Shown piece after piece: positions 24,938 through 34,432 of a stretch of DNA of 64,000 bases. The notes under the pieces are model-generated. The model made no database searches. It worked only from the letters and a program-made list of their open reading frames with translations, and was not told the DNA's origin. The stretch's first letter is position 1. Each line of letters starts with the position of its first letter. Origin of the DNA: PMP191F sp047602185 (GTDB lineage Bacteria; Bacteroidota; Bacteroidia; Chitinophagales; Chitinophagaceae); contig JASGHY010000001.1 in assembly GCA_047602185.1 (NCBI GenBank), forward strand, positions 5,890,001-5,954,000, written 5' to 3'. Both the position numbers and the translations under genes were made by a program.

Positions 24938-25999
24938 ATGACAACTTCTAAGAAAGGTATAGTATTAATGAATCTGGGTTCGCCCGATTCAACCAGTGTA
25001 AAAGACGTTCGCACCTATCTGAATGAATTTCTGATGGATGCCAAAGTAATTGATATGAACTGGCTGGCAAGGACCCTGTTGGTAAGAGGAATCATTGTGC
25101 CCTTCAGAGCTCCAAAATCGGCTCACGCTTATCAGCAGATCTGGTGGAAAGATGGCTCTCCGCTGATGGTGCTTACCCGCCAGTTGCAGCAGGCTGTACA
25201 ACAACAGGTAGATGCGCCGGTGGTAATTGCCATGCGTTATGGAAATCCCACTCCACAGGCAGCATTTGATGAATTGATGGCCAAAGTGCCGGACCTCGAA
25301 GAGGTGATCGCAGTGCCTTTATATCCGCACTATGCTATGTCCAGTTATGAAACAGCTGTGGATTATGCAAAAGAAATTCATCACAAAAAGAAATATCCCT
25401 TCAAGCTCAGCTTTATTGAGCCCTTCTATAATGAATCGCATTACCTGGATGCGTTGGAGGATAGTATTAAACCATACCTGCAGCAGGAATATGATCAGAT
25501 TCTCTTCAGCTATCATGGCATTCCCGAAAGACATGTGCACAAAACTGACCCTACAGGACAGCATTGCCTGAAAGTGAATGATTGTTGCAATGTTTCTTCC
25601 GAAGCACATAAGTATTGTTACAGGCACCAATGTCTTACTACTACCAGGCTGGTAGCTGCCCAGTTGCATATCCCTGTTGAAAAACACAGTTTCTCTTTCC
25701 AGTCACGACTGGGGCGTGATGAATGGTTAAAGCCATATACGGCCCGGCGGTTGGAAGAATTACCGGGTGAAGGCATTAAAAAACTGATCATTGTTTGCCC
25801 GGCATTTGTAAGTGATTGCCTGGAAACATTGGAAGAAATTGCCATCCAGGGTAAAGAATCTTTTTTAAATGCTGGCGGTGAATCGTTTACCTTAATCCCT
25901 TGTCTCAATGTACATCCTATGTGGGTACAGGCAGTGGCAGGATGGGTAAAACAGGAAGCTGGTAGCTGGGAAAGAACAGTGGCGGAAAGCGTACGATAA
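24938..25999 (+). CDS. hemH: Ferrochelatase
   Basis: Inserts Fe2+ into protoporphyrin IX. 353 residues from ATG 24938 (MTTSKKGIVLMNLGSPDS). A 41-codon upstream extension in the same frame crosses the promoter and is rejected. Motifs are the N-terminal LMNLGSP, AMRYGNPTP, VPLYPHYAMSSYET, the metal-site FSYHGIPERHVHKTDP and CPAFVSDCLETLEEI with the conserved Glu. Cys residues in CLKVNDCCN may hold an Fe-S cluster, as in some ferrochelatases (speculative). It is transcribed away from the hemA operon. Confidence 0.96.
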   Translation: MTTSKKGIVLMNLGSPDSTSVKDVRTYLNEFLMDAKVIDMNWLARTLLVRGIIVPFRAPKSAHAYQQIWWKDGSPLMVLTRQLQQAVQQQVDAPVVIAMRYGNPTPQAAFDELMAKVPDLEEVIAVPLYPHYAMSSYETAVDYAKEIHHKKKYPFKLSFIEPFYNESHYLDALEDSIKPYLQQEYDQILFSYHGIPERHVHKTDPTGQHCLKVNDCCNVSSEAHKYCYRHQCLTTTRLVAAQLHIPVEKHSFSFQSRLGRDEWLKPYTARRLEELPGEGIKKLIIVCPAFVSDCLETLEEIAIQGKESFLNAGGESFTLIPCLNVHPMWVQAVAGWVKQEAGSWERTVAESVR

Positions 26000-26063
26000 T
26001 GTGCGAATTTGATAATTTGAAGATGTGCAAATGAAGCTGAATGCACAACGCCTGACGCCCACA

Positions 26064-26318
26064 GGCACAACGAAAAACAAATGAGGAATAAGGAGAGCAG
26101 CAAGTACGAAATACAAAGTTAGAAGTACGGCAGGTAAAATATCGAATGCTGAATTTTGAATATCGAATTTCGAAGGAAAATGCAAAGAGGCAGAAGTATG
26201 AAATCTGAAATCTGATGTCTGAAAGATTCAACTGCAAATTATCAACTGCCACCTTGTTTTCTCGCGGCTCGTAGCTCAAAGCTCATAGCTTGTATTGCCA
26301 ACTGCCAACTTGTTTTCT
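26064..26318. repeat. Right copy of the ~250-bp inverted repeat
   Basis: Near-exact reverse complement of 16732-16978. The two copies lie 9.1 kb apart, facing each other around hemB-hemH. Frames read through them (for example 25917-26279 minus and 16772-17005 plus) share the same N-terminal peptide only because of the repeat. Confidence 0.85.
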
Positions 26319-26340
26319 CTTCCCGACGTTCGGACTGTAT

Positions 26341-26375
26341 TAACTTACAACCTATAACTTACTACTTACAACTTA
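26341..26375. repeat. Family-B word repeat before hemJ
   Basis: 'taacttacaacctataactt' followed by 'actacttacaactta', the word family seen at 38401, 38509, 53411, 53513, 57651 and 58084. It ends directly at the hemJ start codon. Confidence 0.75.
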
Positions 26376-26912
26376 ATGTACAACTACGTAAAAGCCCTTC
26401 ACATTGTTTTTATAGTTACCTGGTTCAGCGGTATGTTCTATATCGTGCGATTATTTATTTACAATACAGAAGCCGGAGAAAAAGAAGAACCCGCTCAATC
26501 AATTTTGCGTAACCAGTTCACCATTATGATCAGGCGTTTATGGATGGGCATTACCTGGCCATCAGCCGTGCTTACATTGATCTTTGGTGGTTGGATGTGG
26601 AGTTTGCTAAATGCTTTACCGGGTTGGTTATTAATAAAATTGTGTTTTGTAGCAGGCCTCTATGCCTATCATTTTACGCTGCATGCAATTTACAAGCAGC
26701 AAATGAAGGGTGTTTTTAAATATTCAAGTCAGCAACTGCGTATATGGAATGAGGTAGCCACTATTTTCCTGGTAGCTATTGTAATGCTGGTAGTGGTAAA
26801 GCAAAATATGAGTGTAGTTTGGGGGCTTGCCGGTCTTATCTTATTTGTAATTGCCCTCATGAGTTCAATAAAAATTTACAAGATCATCCGCACAAAAAAG
26901 TCATCAGAATAA
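26376..26912 (+). CDS. hemJ: HemJ-type protoporphyrinogen oxidase
   Basis: Membrane enzyme (UPF0093 family) that oxidises protoporphyrinogen IX to protoporphyrin IX in bacteria lacking HemG/HemY. 178 residues, four or five transmembrane helices. His9 in KALHIVFIVTWFSGMFY and Lys88 in LPGWLLIKLCF correspond to the family's key residues (from memory). It closes the pathway: the window holds no hemG or hemY. It is 376 bases after hemH with repeats between, so co-transcription with hemH is uncertain. Confidence 0.93.
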   Translation: MYNYVKALHIVFIVTWFSGMFYIVRLFIYNTEAGEKEEPAQSILRNQFTIMIRRLWMGITWPSAVLTLIFGGWMWSLLNALPGWLLIKLCFVAGLYAYHFTLHAIYKQQMKGVFKYSSQQLRIWNEVATIFLVAIVMLVVVKQNMSVVWGLAGLILFVIALMSSIKIYKIIRTKKSSE

Positions 26913-27987
26913 CTTCGGCTAAGGAGATATTTATCCGTTAGTAATTTTTGTGGAATAAAATCAGCAAAATGCATTCCACACCTTGGGGAATCCCAGGCGA
27001 AGAATGCATTTAAAAAGATTGATAGGGTACGGAATACTTCACTAAGTACGGGTAAATAAAGTATACCTATTGCTGCAGCAATAACTGATCCGCAAACAAT
27101 AATTTTTTTACTGAGACAGATTCAAAAAGCCTGGAGATAAGGTTGTGATATCGTGTAACGGAGTATAATAACCGTGGTATGTATAAAAGAAAAAACCTTT
27201 CCTATTTTTTAGTGTTTTTAAAGGAAAGGGGAGTAGGAATACCCCCCTTTTTAACCCCTAAACCCTAAACCGTAGAAAAGGTTTTTCATCTAATGCGCTA
27301 TAATTAGTTCAAATATCTTCTTTGTTCAAAGCGAGGCTATTACTCATTTGTAACAGTCCACATACTTAAGAAAAAATCGTACCAACACTTTCATTCTTCG
27401 CAACTCTTCTTACAATTCTTTCATCGCTTGTTACATGAAGTATATTTCCAGAAATTATGCCAAAACCAAAAAATGTGGAAAAACTACTCAAGTAACCAAT
27501 GTGTTGCAAAGTTTTTTAATGCCGCTTTAACATTACTAATCCTGAATGGTTTCAAGGTTGAAACATGATTTCTTAATCAATCAACCCGTTGCATATAACA
27601 TTATATATAGGGGCATTTGTTCGGAGAAATACGAAAGTTTTTTGCACGGATTTATAGAGGTTTAATAATAAGAAATCGTTTACTCGTTTTTGTTATACAA
27701 TTGACGTAGCCGTTTTAATACATTGACTTTGTAGACTGATATAAAAGTGGCTGATTTGCAGAGAAATAAAACTTAAAGACTCATCTTTCCTATCTGTCCC
27801 TGCCTCTTTTGCCTTTTTGACCCCTTTGCCTTGTCTGCCTTATTTTGCCCCATTACCTCCCTTGACTCATACAACCCCGTTTGCCTCATTTCTCCCTTTG
27901 CAGACAGTTCACCTAAAAAGCCTATAAATTCAGTACCTTTGCACACTTTTTAGACTACAGATTTACAGAATTACCGGATAAATATTT
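26913..27987. promoter_or_regulatory. 1.07-kb AT-rich gap before ileS with several hairpins
   Basis: No ORF is supported. A nested hairpin at 26967-27011 has outer arms AAATGCATTC / GAATGCATTT and an inner CCTTGGGGAATCCCAGG; it is 55 bases after hemJ and may end that transcript. At 27191-27292 the stretch AAAACCTTT can pair either with AAAGGAAAGG (27219-27228) or with GAAAAGGTTTT (27281-27291), like an attenuator. TACCTTTG at 27934-27941 fits the -7 box for ileS. Bases 27781-27900 are a pyrimidine-rich run of 'tgcctc/ttttgcc' words. Confidence 0.45.
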
Positions 27988-30900
27988 ATGGCAAGCAAGT
28001 ACAGAGAGTTTTCACAACTGAATTTACCCTCGATAGAACAGGAGATATTGGCCTCATGGGCTGATAATCAGGCTTTTGAAAAAAGTGTGTCTTTGCGGGA
28101 AGGCGCTACGCCCTTCGTTTTTTATGAAGGTCCGCCTAGTGCCAACGGTATGCCCGGCATTCACCACGTGATCAGTCGTACCCTTAAAGACCTGGTTTGC
28201 CGCTATAAGACCATGCAGGGCTTCCAGGTAAAGCGTAAAGCCGGATGGGATACCCACGGATTGCCAATTGAACTGGGTGTAGAAAAAGAGCTGGGAATTA
28301 CCAAAGAAGATATCGGCAAAAAGATCTCCGTAGAAGAATACAATAAAAAATGCCGCGAAGCGGTAATGCGCTATAAAGACAAGTGGGACGACCTGACCCG
28401 TAAAATGGGCTATTGGGTTGACCTGCAGAATCCTTATATCACCTTCGAAAACAGCTATATAGAAACCCTTTGGTACCTGCTGAGCCAGTTGTACAAAAAA
28501 GGACTGCTGTACGAAAGTGTGAGCATTCAGCCTTATTCGCCCGCTGCCGGTACCGGTTTAAGCTCTCACGAGCTCAACCAGCCCGGAACCTACAAAATGG
28601 TAAAAGATACCAGTGCGGTGGTAATGTTCAAGGCGGTACACAATGCTAAGTCAGAGTTTCTGTTCAAGGCAGCCGGCAGCGAAGAGCTGTTCTTCCTGGC
28701 CTGGACCACCACTCCGTGGACGCTTCCATCTAATCTCGGTCTTACAGTAGGAGCTAACATTCCTTATGTACTGGTTAAAACCTTCAACCCATACACCCAC
28801 CTGCCCGTGAATGTGGTGCTGGCGAAAGACCTGGTAAAAAACTTCTTTAAACCGGAAGGGGAGAATGCTGATTTCGACAGCTATAAAGAGGGCGACAAAT
28901 TATTGCCCTGGAAAATACTGGCAGAGTTTAAAGGTGCTCAACTGGAAGAATGCCGTTATGAGCAACTATTGCCTTATGAGGCCAATACACCTGATAAAGC
29001 TGAAGGCGATCCTTTCAGGGTGTTAATTGGTGATTTTGTAACTACTGAAGATGGTACCGGTATAGTACATACTGCTCCTGCTTTTGGTGCAGATGACTAT
29101 AAGGTTGGAAAAAAATATGGTATCGGAATCCTTACCCTGGTCGATCGTACAGGTAAGTTTGTTGATGGGTTAGGTGAGTTCAGTAGTCGTTATGTAAAGA
29201 ATTACAAAGACGATCCTAACTACGTAGATGTGAATGTAGATATCTGCGTAAAACTGAAGAAAGAGAACCGTGCTTTCAAGATCGAAAAATACGAACACAA
29301 CTATCCTCATTGCTGGCGCACTGATAAACCTGTATTATATTATCCATTGGATGCATGGTTTATCAAAACTACCGCTATGCGCGAGCGTATGGTGGAGCTG
29401 AATAAGACCATCAACTGGAAGCCAAAATCAACAGGTGAAGGTCGTTTTGGTAACTGGCTGGAAAATATGGTGGATTGGAACCTGAGCCGCAGCCGTTTCT
29501 GGGGTACTCCGTTACCTATATGGAAAACGGAAGATGAAACCGAGGAGAAATGCATTGGTTCTATTCCTGAATTACAGGAAGAATGTGCAAAAGCAGATAA
29601 AGTATTGGGTACAAACAATGCACGCCTTACCAATGATAAACTGGATCTGCATAAACCTTATGTGGACGAGATTGTACTGGTGAGCGACAGCGGTAAGCCC
29701 ATGAAACGTGTGCCAGATCTGATCGATGTTTGGTTCGACAGTGGCGCAATGCCCTATGCACAGTGGGGACTGGATCATGAAAAACTGAAAGCAGGCGATC
29801 CGCATCCTTTCAACCAACCCTTCGATAAAAACTATCCTGCTGATTACATTGCCGAAGGCGTGGATCAGACAAGAGGATGGTTCTATACACTGCATGCAAT
29901 AGCAGGATTACTGTTCGATTCGGTTGCTTATAAGACCTGCGTATCCAACGGGCTGGTGCTGGATAAGAACGGCAACAAAATGAGTAAGCGTTTGGGTAAT
30001 GTGGTAGATCCGTTCAAAACCATTGAGCAATTTGGCGCAGATGCTACCCGCTGGTACCTCATCACCAACGCCTCCCCCTGGGAGAATATGAAATTTGACG
30101 TAGACGGGATCAAAGAAGTGCAACGCAAGTTCTTTGGCACCCTGTACAATACCTACCAGTTCTTTGCGCTGTATGCCAACGTAGATGGCTTTGCCTTCAA
30201 AGAAGCATACATTCCGCTGGAACAACGTCCTGAGATCGATCGCTGGATCTTATCATCACTCAATACGCTGGTAAAAAGGGTAAATGAGTACATGGATGAT
30301 TATGAGCCTACACAGGCTGGTCGTTTAATGGAAGAGTTCCTGGATGAGCACCTGAGCAACTGGTACGTTCGTTTGTGTCGCCGCCGTTTCTGGAAAGGCG
30401 AATACGAGCAGGATAAGATCTGTGCATACCAGACATTATACGAGTGCCTGGAAACCTTGAGTAAGCTCATGGCCCCATTGTCACCTTTCTTCAGCGATGT
30501 CCTGTACCGCAATCTGAATGCCGTAACCGGCCGCAGCAAAGAAGAGTCTGTACACCATACTTTGTTCCCCAAAGCCAACGAGGCGGCTATTGATGTAGCC
30601 CTGGAAGAAAGAATGCAAATGGCGCAGGATGCTTCTTCTTTAGTATTGTCATTGCGCAAAAAAGTGAACATTAAGGTTCGCCAACCGTTACAGAAGGTAT
30701 TGATACCCGTTTTAAATCCTTCTATGAAGGAGCAGCTCGGATTAGTGGAAGACCTGCTAAAAAGCGAGGTAAATGTAAAAGAGATCCAGTACCTCACAGA
30801 AGACAACGGGTTTATCAAAAAGAAGATCAAGCCTAATTATATAGCCCTGGGTAAAAAGCTGGGTGCAAAAATGAAGGCAGTTGCGGCAGCGTTAGGAAGT

Positions 30901-31341
30901 TTTTCACAGGAAGACATCAGTAAGTTAGAAAAAGAAGGCCGTATTTCATTGTTAATTGATAACGAACCCTTAATATTACAGGTTAATGAAGTAGAGATAG
31001 CCAGTGAAGATATTCCTGGCTGGATGGTAGCAAATAAGGACGCTCTGACCGTAGCTTTAGATGTAACTATAACCCCCGAACTGGTAAGCGAAGGCAATGC
31101 CCGTGAACTGGTTAACCGTATCCAGAAAATCCGCAAAGACAATGGGTATGAACTGACCGATAGGATATTGGTTCAGGTTACCGACCACCAGGAGCTTCAA
31201 GAGCCCATAGCGCGGTTTAATACCTATATTTGCGCAGAAATTTTGGCAGATAAACTGGAGCTAGTACCCGGTTTGTCAAATGGCACTGAAATTGAAGTGA
31301 ATGATATTCCTTTAAAAGTGTTCGTTACAAAAAAAGCGTAA
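27988..31341 (+). CDS. ileS: Isoleucyl-tRNA synthetase
   Basis: Charges tRNA-Ile and edits misactivated valine. 1117 residues, the longer form found in Bacteroidota and eukaryotes. The class I signatures are GPPSANGMPGIHHVISRTLK (HIGH equivalent, about residues 49-68) and NGNKMSKRLGN (KMSKS loop, about 664-668). The editing domain has AWTTTPWTLPSNLGL and EDGTGIVHTAPAFGADD. The anticodon-binding part and a C-terminal extension follow. The frame ends 4 bases before the dksA-like gene, so the two are co-transcribed. Confidence 0.97.
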   Translation: MASKYREFSQLNLPSIEQEILASWADNQAFEKSVSLREGATPFVFYEGPPSANGMPGIHHVISRTLKDLVCRYKTMQGFQVKRKAGWDTHGLPIELGVEKELGITKEDIGKKISVEEYNKKCREAVMRYKDKWDDLTRKMGYWVDLQNPYITFENSYIETLWYLLSQLYKKGLLYESVSIQPYSPAAGTGLSSHELNQPGTYKMVKDTSAVVMFKAVHNAKSEFLFKAAGSEELFFLAWTTTPWTLPSNLGLTVGANIPYVLVKTFNPYTHLPVNVVLAKDLVKNFFKPEGENADFDSYKEGDKLLPWKILAEFKGAQLEECRYEQLLPYEANTPDKAEGDPFRVLIGDFVTTEDGTGIVHTAPAFGADDYKVGKKYGIGILTLVDRTGKFVDGLGEFSSRYVKNYKDDPNYVDVNVDICVKLKKENRAFKIEKYEHNYPHCWRTDKPVLYYPLDAWFIKTTAMRERMVELNKTINWKPKSTGEGRFGNWLENMVDWNLSRSRFWGTPLPIWKTEDETEEKCIGSIPELQEECAKADKVLGTNNARLTNDKLDLHKPYVDEIVLVSDSGKPMKRVPDLIDVWFDSGAMPYAQWGLDHEKLKAGDPHPFNQPFDKNYPADYIAEGVDQTRGWFYTLHAIAGLLFDSVAYKTCVSNGLVLDKNGNKMSKRLGNVVDPFKTIEQFGADATRWYLITNASPWENMKFDVDGIKEVQRKFFGTLYNTYQFFALYANVDGFAFKEAYIPLEQRPEIDRWILSSLNTLVKRVNEYMDDYEPTQAGRLMEEFLDEHLSNWYVRLCRRRFWKGEYEQDKICAYQTLYECLETLSKLMAPLSPFFSDVLYRNLNAVTGRSKEESVHHTLFPKANEAAIDVALEERMQMAQDASSLVLSLRKKVNIKVRQPLQKVLIPVLNPSMKEQLGLVEDLLKSEVNVKEIQYLTEDNGFIKKKIKPNYIALGKKLGAKMKAVAAALGSFSQEDISKLEKEGRISLLIDNEPLILQVNEVEIASEDIPGWMVANKDALTVALDVTITPELVSEGNARELVNRIQKIRKDNGYELTDRILVQVTDHQELQEPIARFNTYICAEILADKLELVPGLSNGTEIEVNDIPLKVFVTKKA

Positions 31342-31345
31342 TAGT

Positions 31346-32209
31346 ATGGCAACCAAGAAAAAAGCGGCTAAGCCAGCTAAAAAAACGATTGCCCCTAAAA
31401 AGCCCGCCCCTGCAAAAAAGGCGGCTGCCAAACCTGCACGTGCTGCAGCCAGCAAGCCTGCTGCCAAGCCCGTGACGAAAAAGGTGGCATCGAAGCCCGT
31501 TGCAAAAGCTGCGCCTAAAAAAACGGCCAAGCCTGCTCCCAAACCGGTTGCCAAACCTGTTGTTGCAAAATCAACCCCTGTCGTAGTTGCGAAGCCAGCA
31601 CAAAAACCGGTTGCTAAACCAGTTGTTGCTACTCCGCCGCCCCCTGTTAAAGTAGAAAAGAAAGTTGAGGTGAAACCGGAACCGGTTGCACCACCACCGC
31701 CACCCAAGAAACCGGTAGCACCGGCTAAACCCGTGAAGGTGGTAATCCCCGAAATTAAAACCAAAACGGTTCGCAAATACGAGCCGGAATTCACTAAATC
31801 CGTATTGGATCAACCTGACAATACACAAACAGGACCAACCATGAGATACAGCGACGCCGAATTAACCGAGTTCAAGGATTTGATTTATAAGAAATTGGAA
31901 CAGGCAAAAAAGGAGCTTTCTTATCTGCAGGGACTCATTACTCGCAAAGACGAAATGGGTGGTGATGAAACGGAAAACCGTTACATGACCATGGAAGATG
32001 GCAGCATGAGTATGGAGCGCGAACAGCTTGCCCAGATGGCCAGCCGCCAGATCAATTACATTGATCACCTGGAAAAAGCGTTGATGCGCATCGAGAACAA
32101 AACCTACGGTATTTGCCGCGTTACCGGTAAACTGATTGATAAAGCACGTTTACGTGCGGTTCCTCATGCTACATTGAGCATTGAGGCTAAGCAGATGATG
32201 AACAAGTAG
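31346..32209 (+). CDS. DksA/TraR-type regulator with a histone-H1-like Lys/Ala/Pro N-terminal half
   Basis: 287 residues. Residues 1 to ~140 are KKAAKPAKK-type Lys/Ala/Pro/Val repeats, strongly basic and unstructured, as in H1-like bacterial proteins. Residues 165-287 are a DksA-like domain: a coiled-coil hairpin (YSDAELTEFKDLIYKKLEQA to RQINYIDHLEKALMRIEN), then YGICRVTGKLIDKARLRAVP. The four-Cys zinc finger is reduced to a single Cys, as commonly seen in Bacteroidota relatives. It probably binds RNA polymerase or DNA. It directly follows ileS and ends at a strong terminator. Confidence 0.85.
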   Translation: MATKKKAAKPAKKTIAPKKPAPAKKAAAKPARAAASKPAAKPVTKKVASKPVAKAAPKKTAKPAPKPVAKPVVAKSTPVVVAKPAQKPVAKPVVATPPPPVKVEKKVEVKPEPVAPPPPPKKPVAPAKPVKVVIPEIKTKTVRKYEPEFTKSVLDQPDNTQTGPTMRYSDAELTEFKDLIYKKLEQAKKELSYLQGLITRKDEMGGDETENRYMTMEDGSMSMEREQLAQMASRQINYIDHLEKALMRIENKTYGICRVTGKLIDKARLRAVPHATLSIEAKQMMNK

Positions 32210-32229
32210 TTCGTTTTGCTTAAAATATT

Positions 32230-32270
32230 AAGGGGTCGGAAAGTATTTCTCCGACCCCTTTTATTGTTTT
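32230..32270 (+). terminator. Terminator of ileS-dksA-like operon
   Basis: Ten-base stem AGGGGTCGGA (32231-32240) / TCCGACCCCT (32250-32259), followed by TTTTATTGTTTTT. Confidence 0.9.
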
Positions 32271-32287
32271 TATACTTTAAGGCTACA

Positions 32288-34432
32288 TTAGAACCCGCCA
32301 CGTTGCTGGGATACTTCCCAGAATGCCACTGGCATAGGTTTGTTCAGCAGGTAAGTATAATAGAAGTTATAAGCCTCTGTACGGTTATGCGCTCCTTTCA
32401 GCCCTGCAATACCATGGCGCTCGCCGGGGTAGATCATCAGCTCAAAATGTTTCTTCAGATCTTCCAGTTTATTGATAAGCGTAAGGGTATTCTGCATGTG
32501 CACGTTGTCGTCAGAAGTGCCATGGATAATACGCAGTAAACCTTTGTACTTGTTAGCATAGGTCATAGCTGCTGTATTCTTATAACCTTCAGGGTTTTCC
32601 TGTGGTGTGTCCATGTAACGTTCAGTGTAATGAGAATCGTAGAACTGCCAGTCAGTTACAGAAGAGTTGGCAACACCGTAATCAAATACATCAGCTCCGT
32701 AAGTAAGTGCCATACAGGTCATATAACCGCCAAAGCTGCCACCGGTGATACAAAGTTTGCCGGCATCCACCCAGGGCTGTTTTTTCAGCCATTTACCGCA
32801 GGTCATAAAGTCCTCGATCTCGTATTTACCCATCTGGCGATGAATATAATTAAGACCAATTTTACCAAAATGACCACTGCTGCGGTTGTCCATCACCACC
32901 TGGATCAATCCTTCCTGTGCCCACCACTGTGTAGCGCCGCCGGGTGTGCTCCAGCGATCGAATACACGGCCGGCATTAGGTCCACCATAAATGCTCACCA
33001 GTACAGGATATTTTTTGTTAGGATCAAAGTTCGTAGGGTAAGTGATGGTCATTGGCAGATCGAATTTGCCGTCATCAGATTTTACACGTACCATCTCTGT
33101 TTTAGGAAGATTGTAAGCTGCAAAATCAGCGCCTTTGCTATTGCCCAGCTCACGGATCACTTTTCCTTTTGCGTCTACCAGCGCCATGGTGGTTGGTGTA
33201 GCCACATTAGAATAGGTAGTGATAAAGTATTTAGCGTTAGGTGAAAGATTGATCTGGTCATGGCTGAATTCACCGAAGGTGAGACGGGTTAAACCTTTAC
33301 CATCAAAATTCACTTTATAGAAATCAAAGCGGGCAGAGTTTTCTTTACGTGCACGGAAGTAGATCACTTTCGCTTTCTCATCAACTCTTGTTACATCAGT
33401 TCCCCAGAAGCTGCCGGTAGTGATCTGGTTCACCAGTTTGCCGGTAGCATCGTGCAGGTACAGGTTTTCCCAGCCATCTTTATCGCTCTGCATAATAAAG
33501 CCTTTACCGACAGACAGAAACTCGATGCGATCAGCTTTATCAAGATCGATCCAGGTAGACTGCTTTTCATCATACACCTCTTTCTTACTGCCACTGTTTA
33601 CATCAACAGCGTACAACTTCAGGTTGTCCTGTCCGCGATTAAGCCATTGGATCCATAACTGGCCGTCAGGGGTCCAGTAAGGAGCACCAAAATACTGGTC
33701 GTCTTTCTCATTAAAATCAGCCCATACAGTAGTAGGGTTGTCAACAGAAACCAGTCCGATCTTTACTGCAGGGTTTTTATCACCTGCTTTGGGATAGTGC
33801 TGGTTTTCGAGATAGCCATGTTGTCCATCTATAACATAGATCGGGAAAACAGGTACCTGTGAATCATCAGAGCGGAAATAAGCAATGTGTTTGCTATCGG
33901 GGCTCCACCAGAATGATTTATAGCGGCTACCACGACCCAGGATCTCTTCATAATATACCCAGGAGGCATAACCGTTCAGAATATTTTCAGCGCCGTCCTT
34001 TGTAAACTGGATCTCTTTACCGGTAGCTACTTCTTTAGCATACAGGTTATTGTCTTTTTTGGTGTAAGCAACCCATTTACCGTCGGGCGAAGTGGTTTCA
34101 TTGCGTTTGTCGGAGGCAGCGCTTTGCTGACCAAAACCGCCCATCATACGCCCGCCACCACCTTCAGGTAGCTGGCCGGTGTAAGCAACCGCAGTACCGG
34201 TTTTTACATCCACTGACATAGCCGTGGATTTGCCGTCGGCACCACGTTGCATTTCAATGTAATGGTCATCATCTACCCATCCGCGGATGAGTGGTAAGGG
34301 TTTGCTGATATTAACCGGGTTACTGTTTTTAAACAGTTGGTCGTAAGTGAAATTCTTTTGCTGTGCCCTGGCCGTAAGGCTGAACGAGGCCAGCAGCAGG
34401 CAAGTCGATAGAGATAGTACAGCGTTTCTCAT
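32288..34432 (-). CDS. Exported S9 family (dipeptidyl-peptidase IV-like) serine peptidase
   Basis: A 714-residue periplasmic or outer-membrane peptidase. The signal peptide ends near ARAQ (residue 24). A beta-propeller part (about 90-460) contains WVYYEEILGRGSRYKSFWWS, with the conserved Glu pair that binds the substrate N-terminus in DPP IV. The catalytic domain has Ser in ITGGSFGGYMT, Asp in GTSDDNVHMQN and His in GERHGIAG. It likely removes X-Pro or X-Ala dipeptides during peptide feeding (family knowledge). It converges on the dksA-like gene. Confidence 0.93.
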   Translation of the reverse strand: MRNAVLSLSTCLLLASFSLTARAQQKNFTYDQLFKNSNPVNISKPLPLIRGWVDDDHYIEMQRGADGKSTAMSVDVKTGTAVAYTGQLPEGGGGRMMGGFGQQSAASDKRNETTSPDGKWVAYTKKDNNLYAKEVATGKEIQFTKDGAENILNGYASWVYYEEILGRGSRYKSFWWSPDSKHIAYFRSDDSQVPVFPIYVIDGQHGYLENQHYPKAGDKNPAVKIGLVSVDNPTTVWADFNEKDDQYFGAPYWTPDGQLWIQWLNRGQDNLKLYAVDVNSGSKKEVYDEKQSTWIDLDKADRIEFLSVGKGFIMQSDKDGWENLYLHDATGKLVNQITTGSFWGTDVTRVDEKAKVIYFRARKENSARFDFYKVNFDGKGLTRLTFGEFSHDQINLSPNAKYFITTYSNVATPTTMALVDAKGKVIRELGNSKGADFAAYNLPKTEMVRVKSDDGKFDLPMTITYPTNFDPNKKYPVLVSIYGGPNAGRVFDRWSTPGGATQWWAQEGLIQVVMDNRSSGHFGKIGLNYIHRQMGKYEIEDFMTCGKWLKKQPWVDAGKLCITGGSFGGYMTCMALTYGADVFDYGVANSSVTDWQFYDSHYTERYMDTPQENPEGYKNTAAMTYANKYKGLLRIIHGTSDDNVHMQNTLTLINKLEDLKKHFELMIYPGERHGIAGLKGAHNRTEAYNFYYTYLLNKPMPVAFWEVSQQRGGF

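Noticed and set aside
27248..27272. Telomere-like 'ccctaaaccctaaacc'
   Set aside because: Only about two units in a bacterial chromosome context. Better seen as part of the AT-rich ileS leader.
31312..31794. Gly/Ala/Thr-rich ORF on the minus strand
   Set aside because: It is the antisense reading of the Lys/Ala/Pro repeats of the DksA-like protein.
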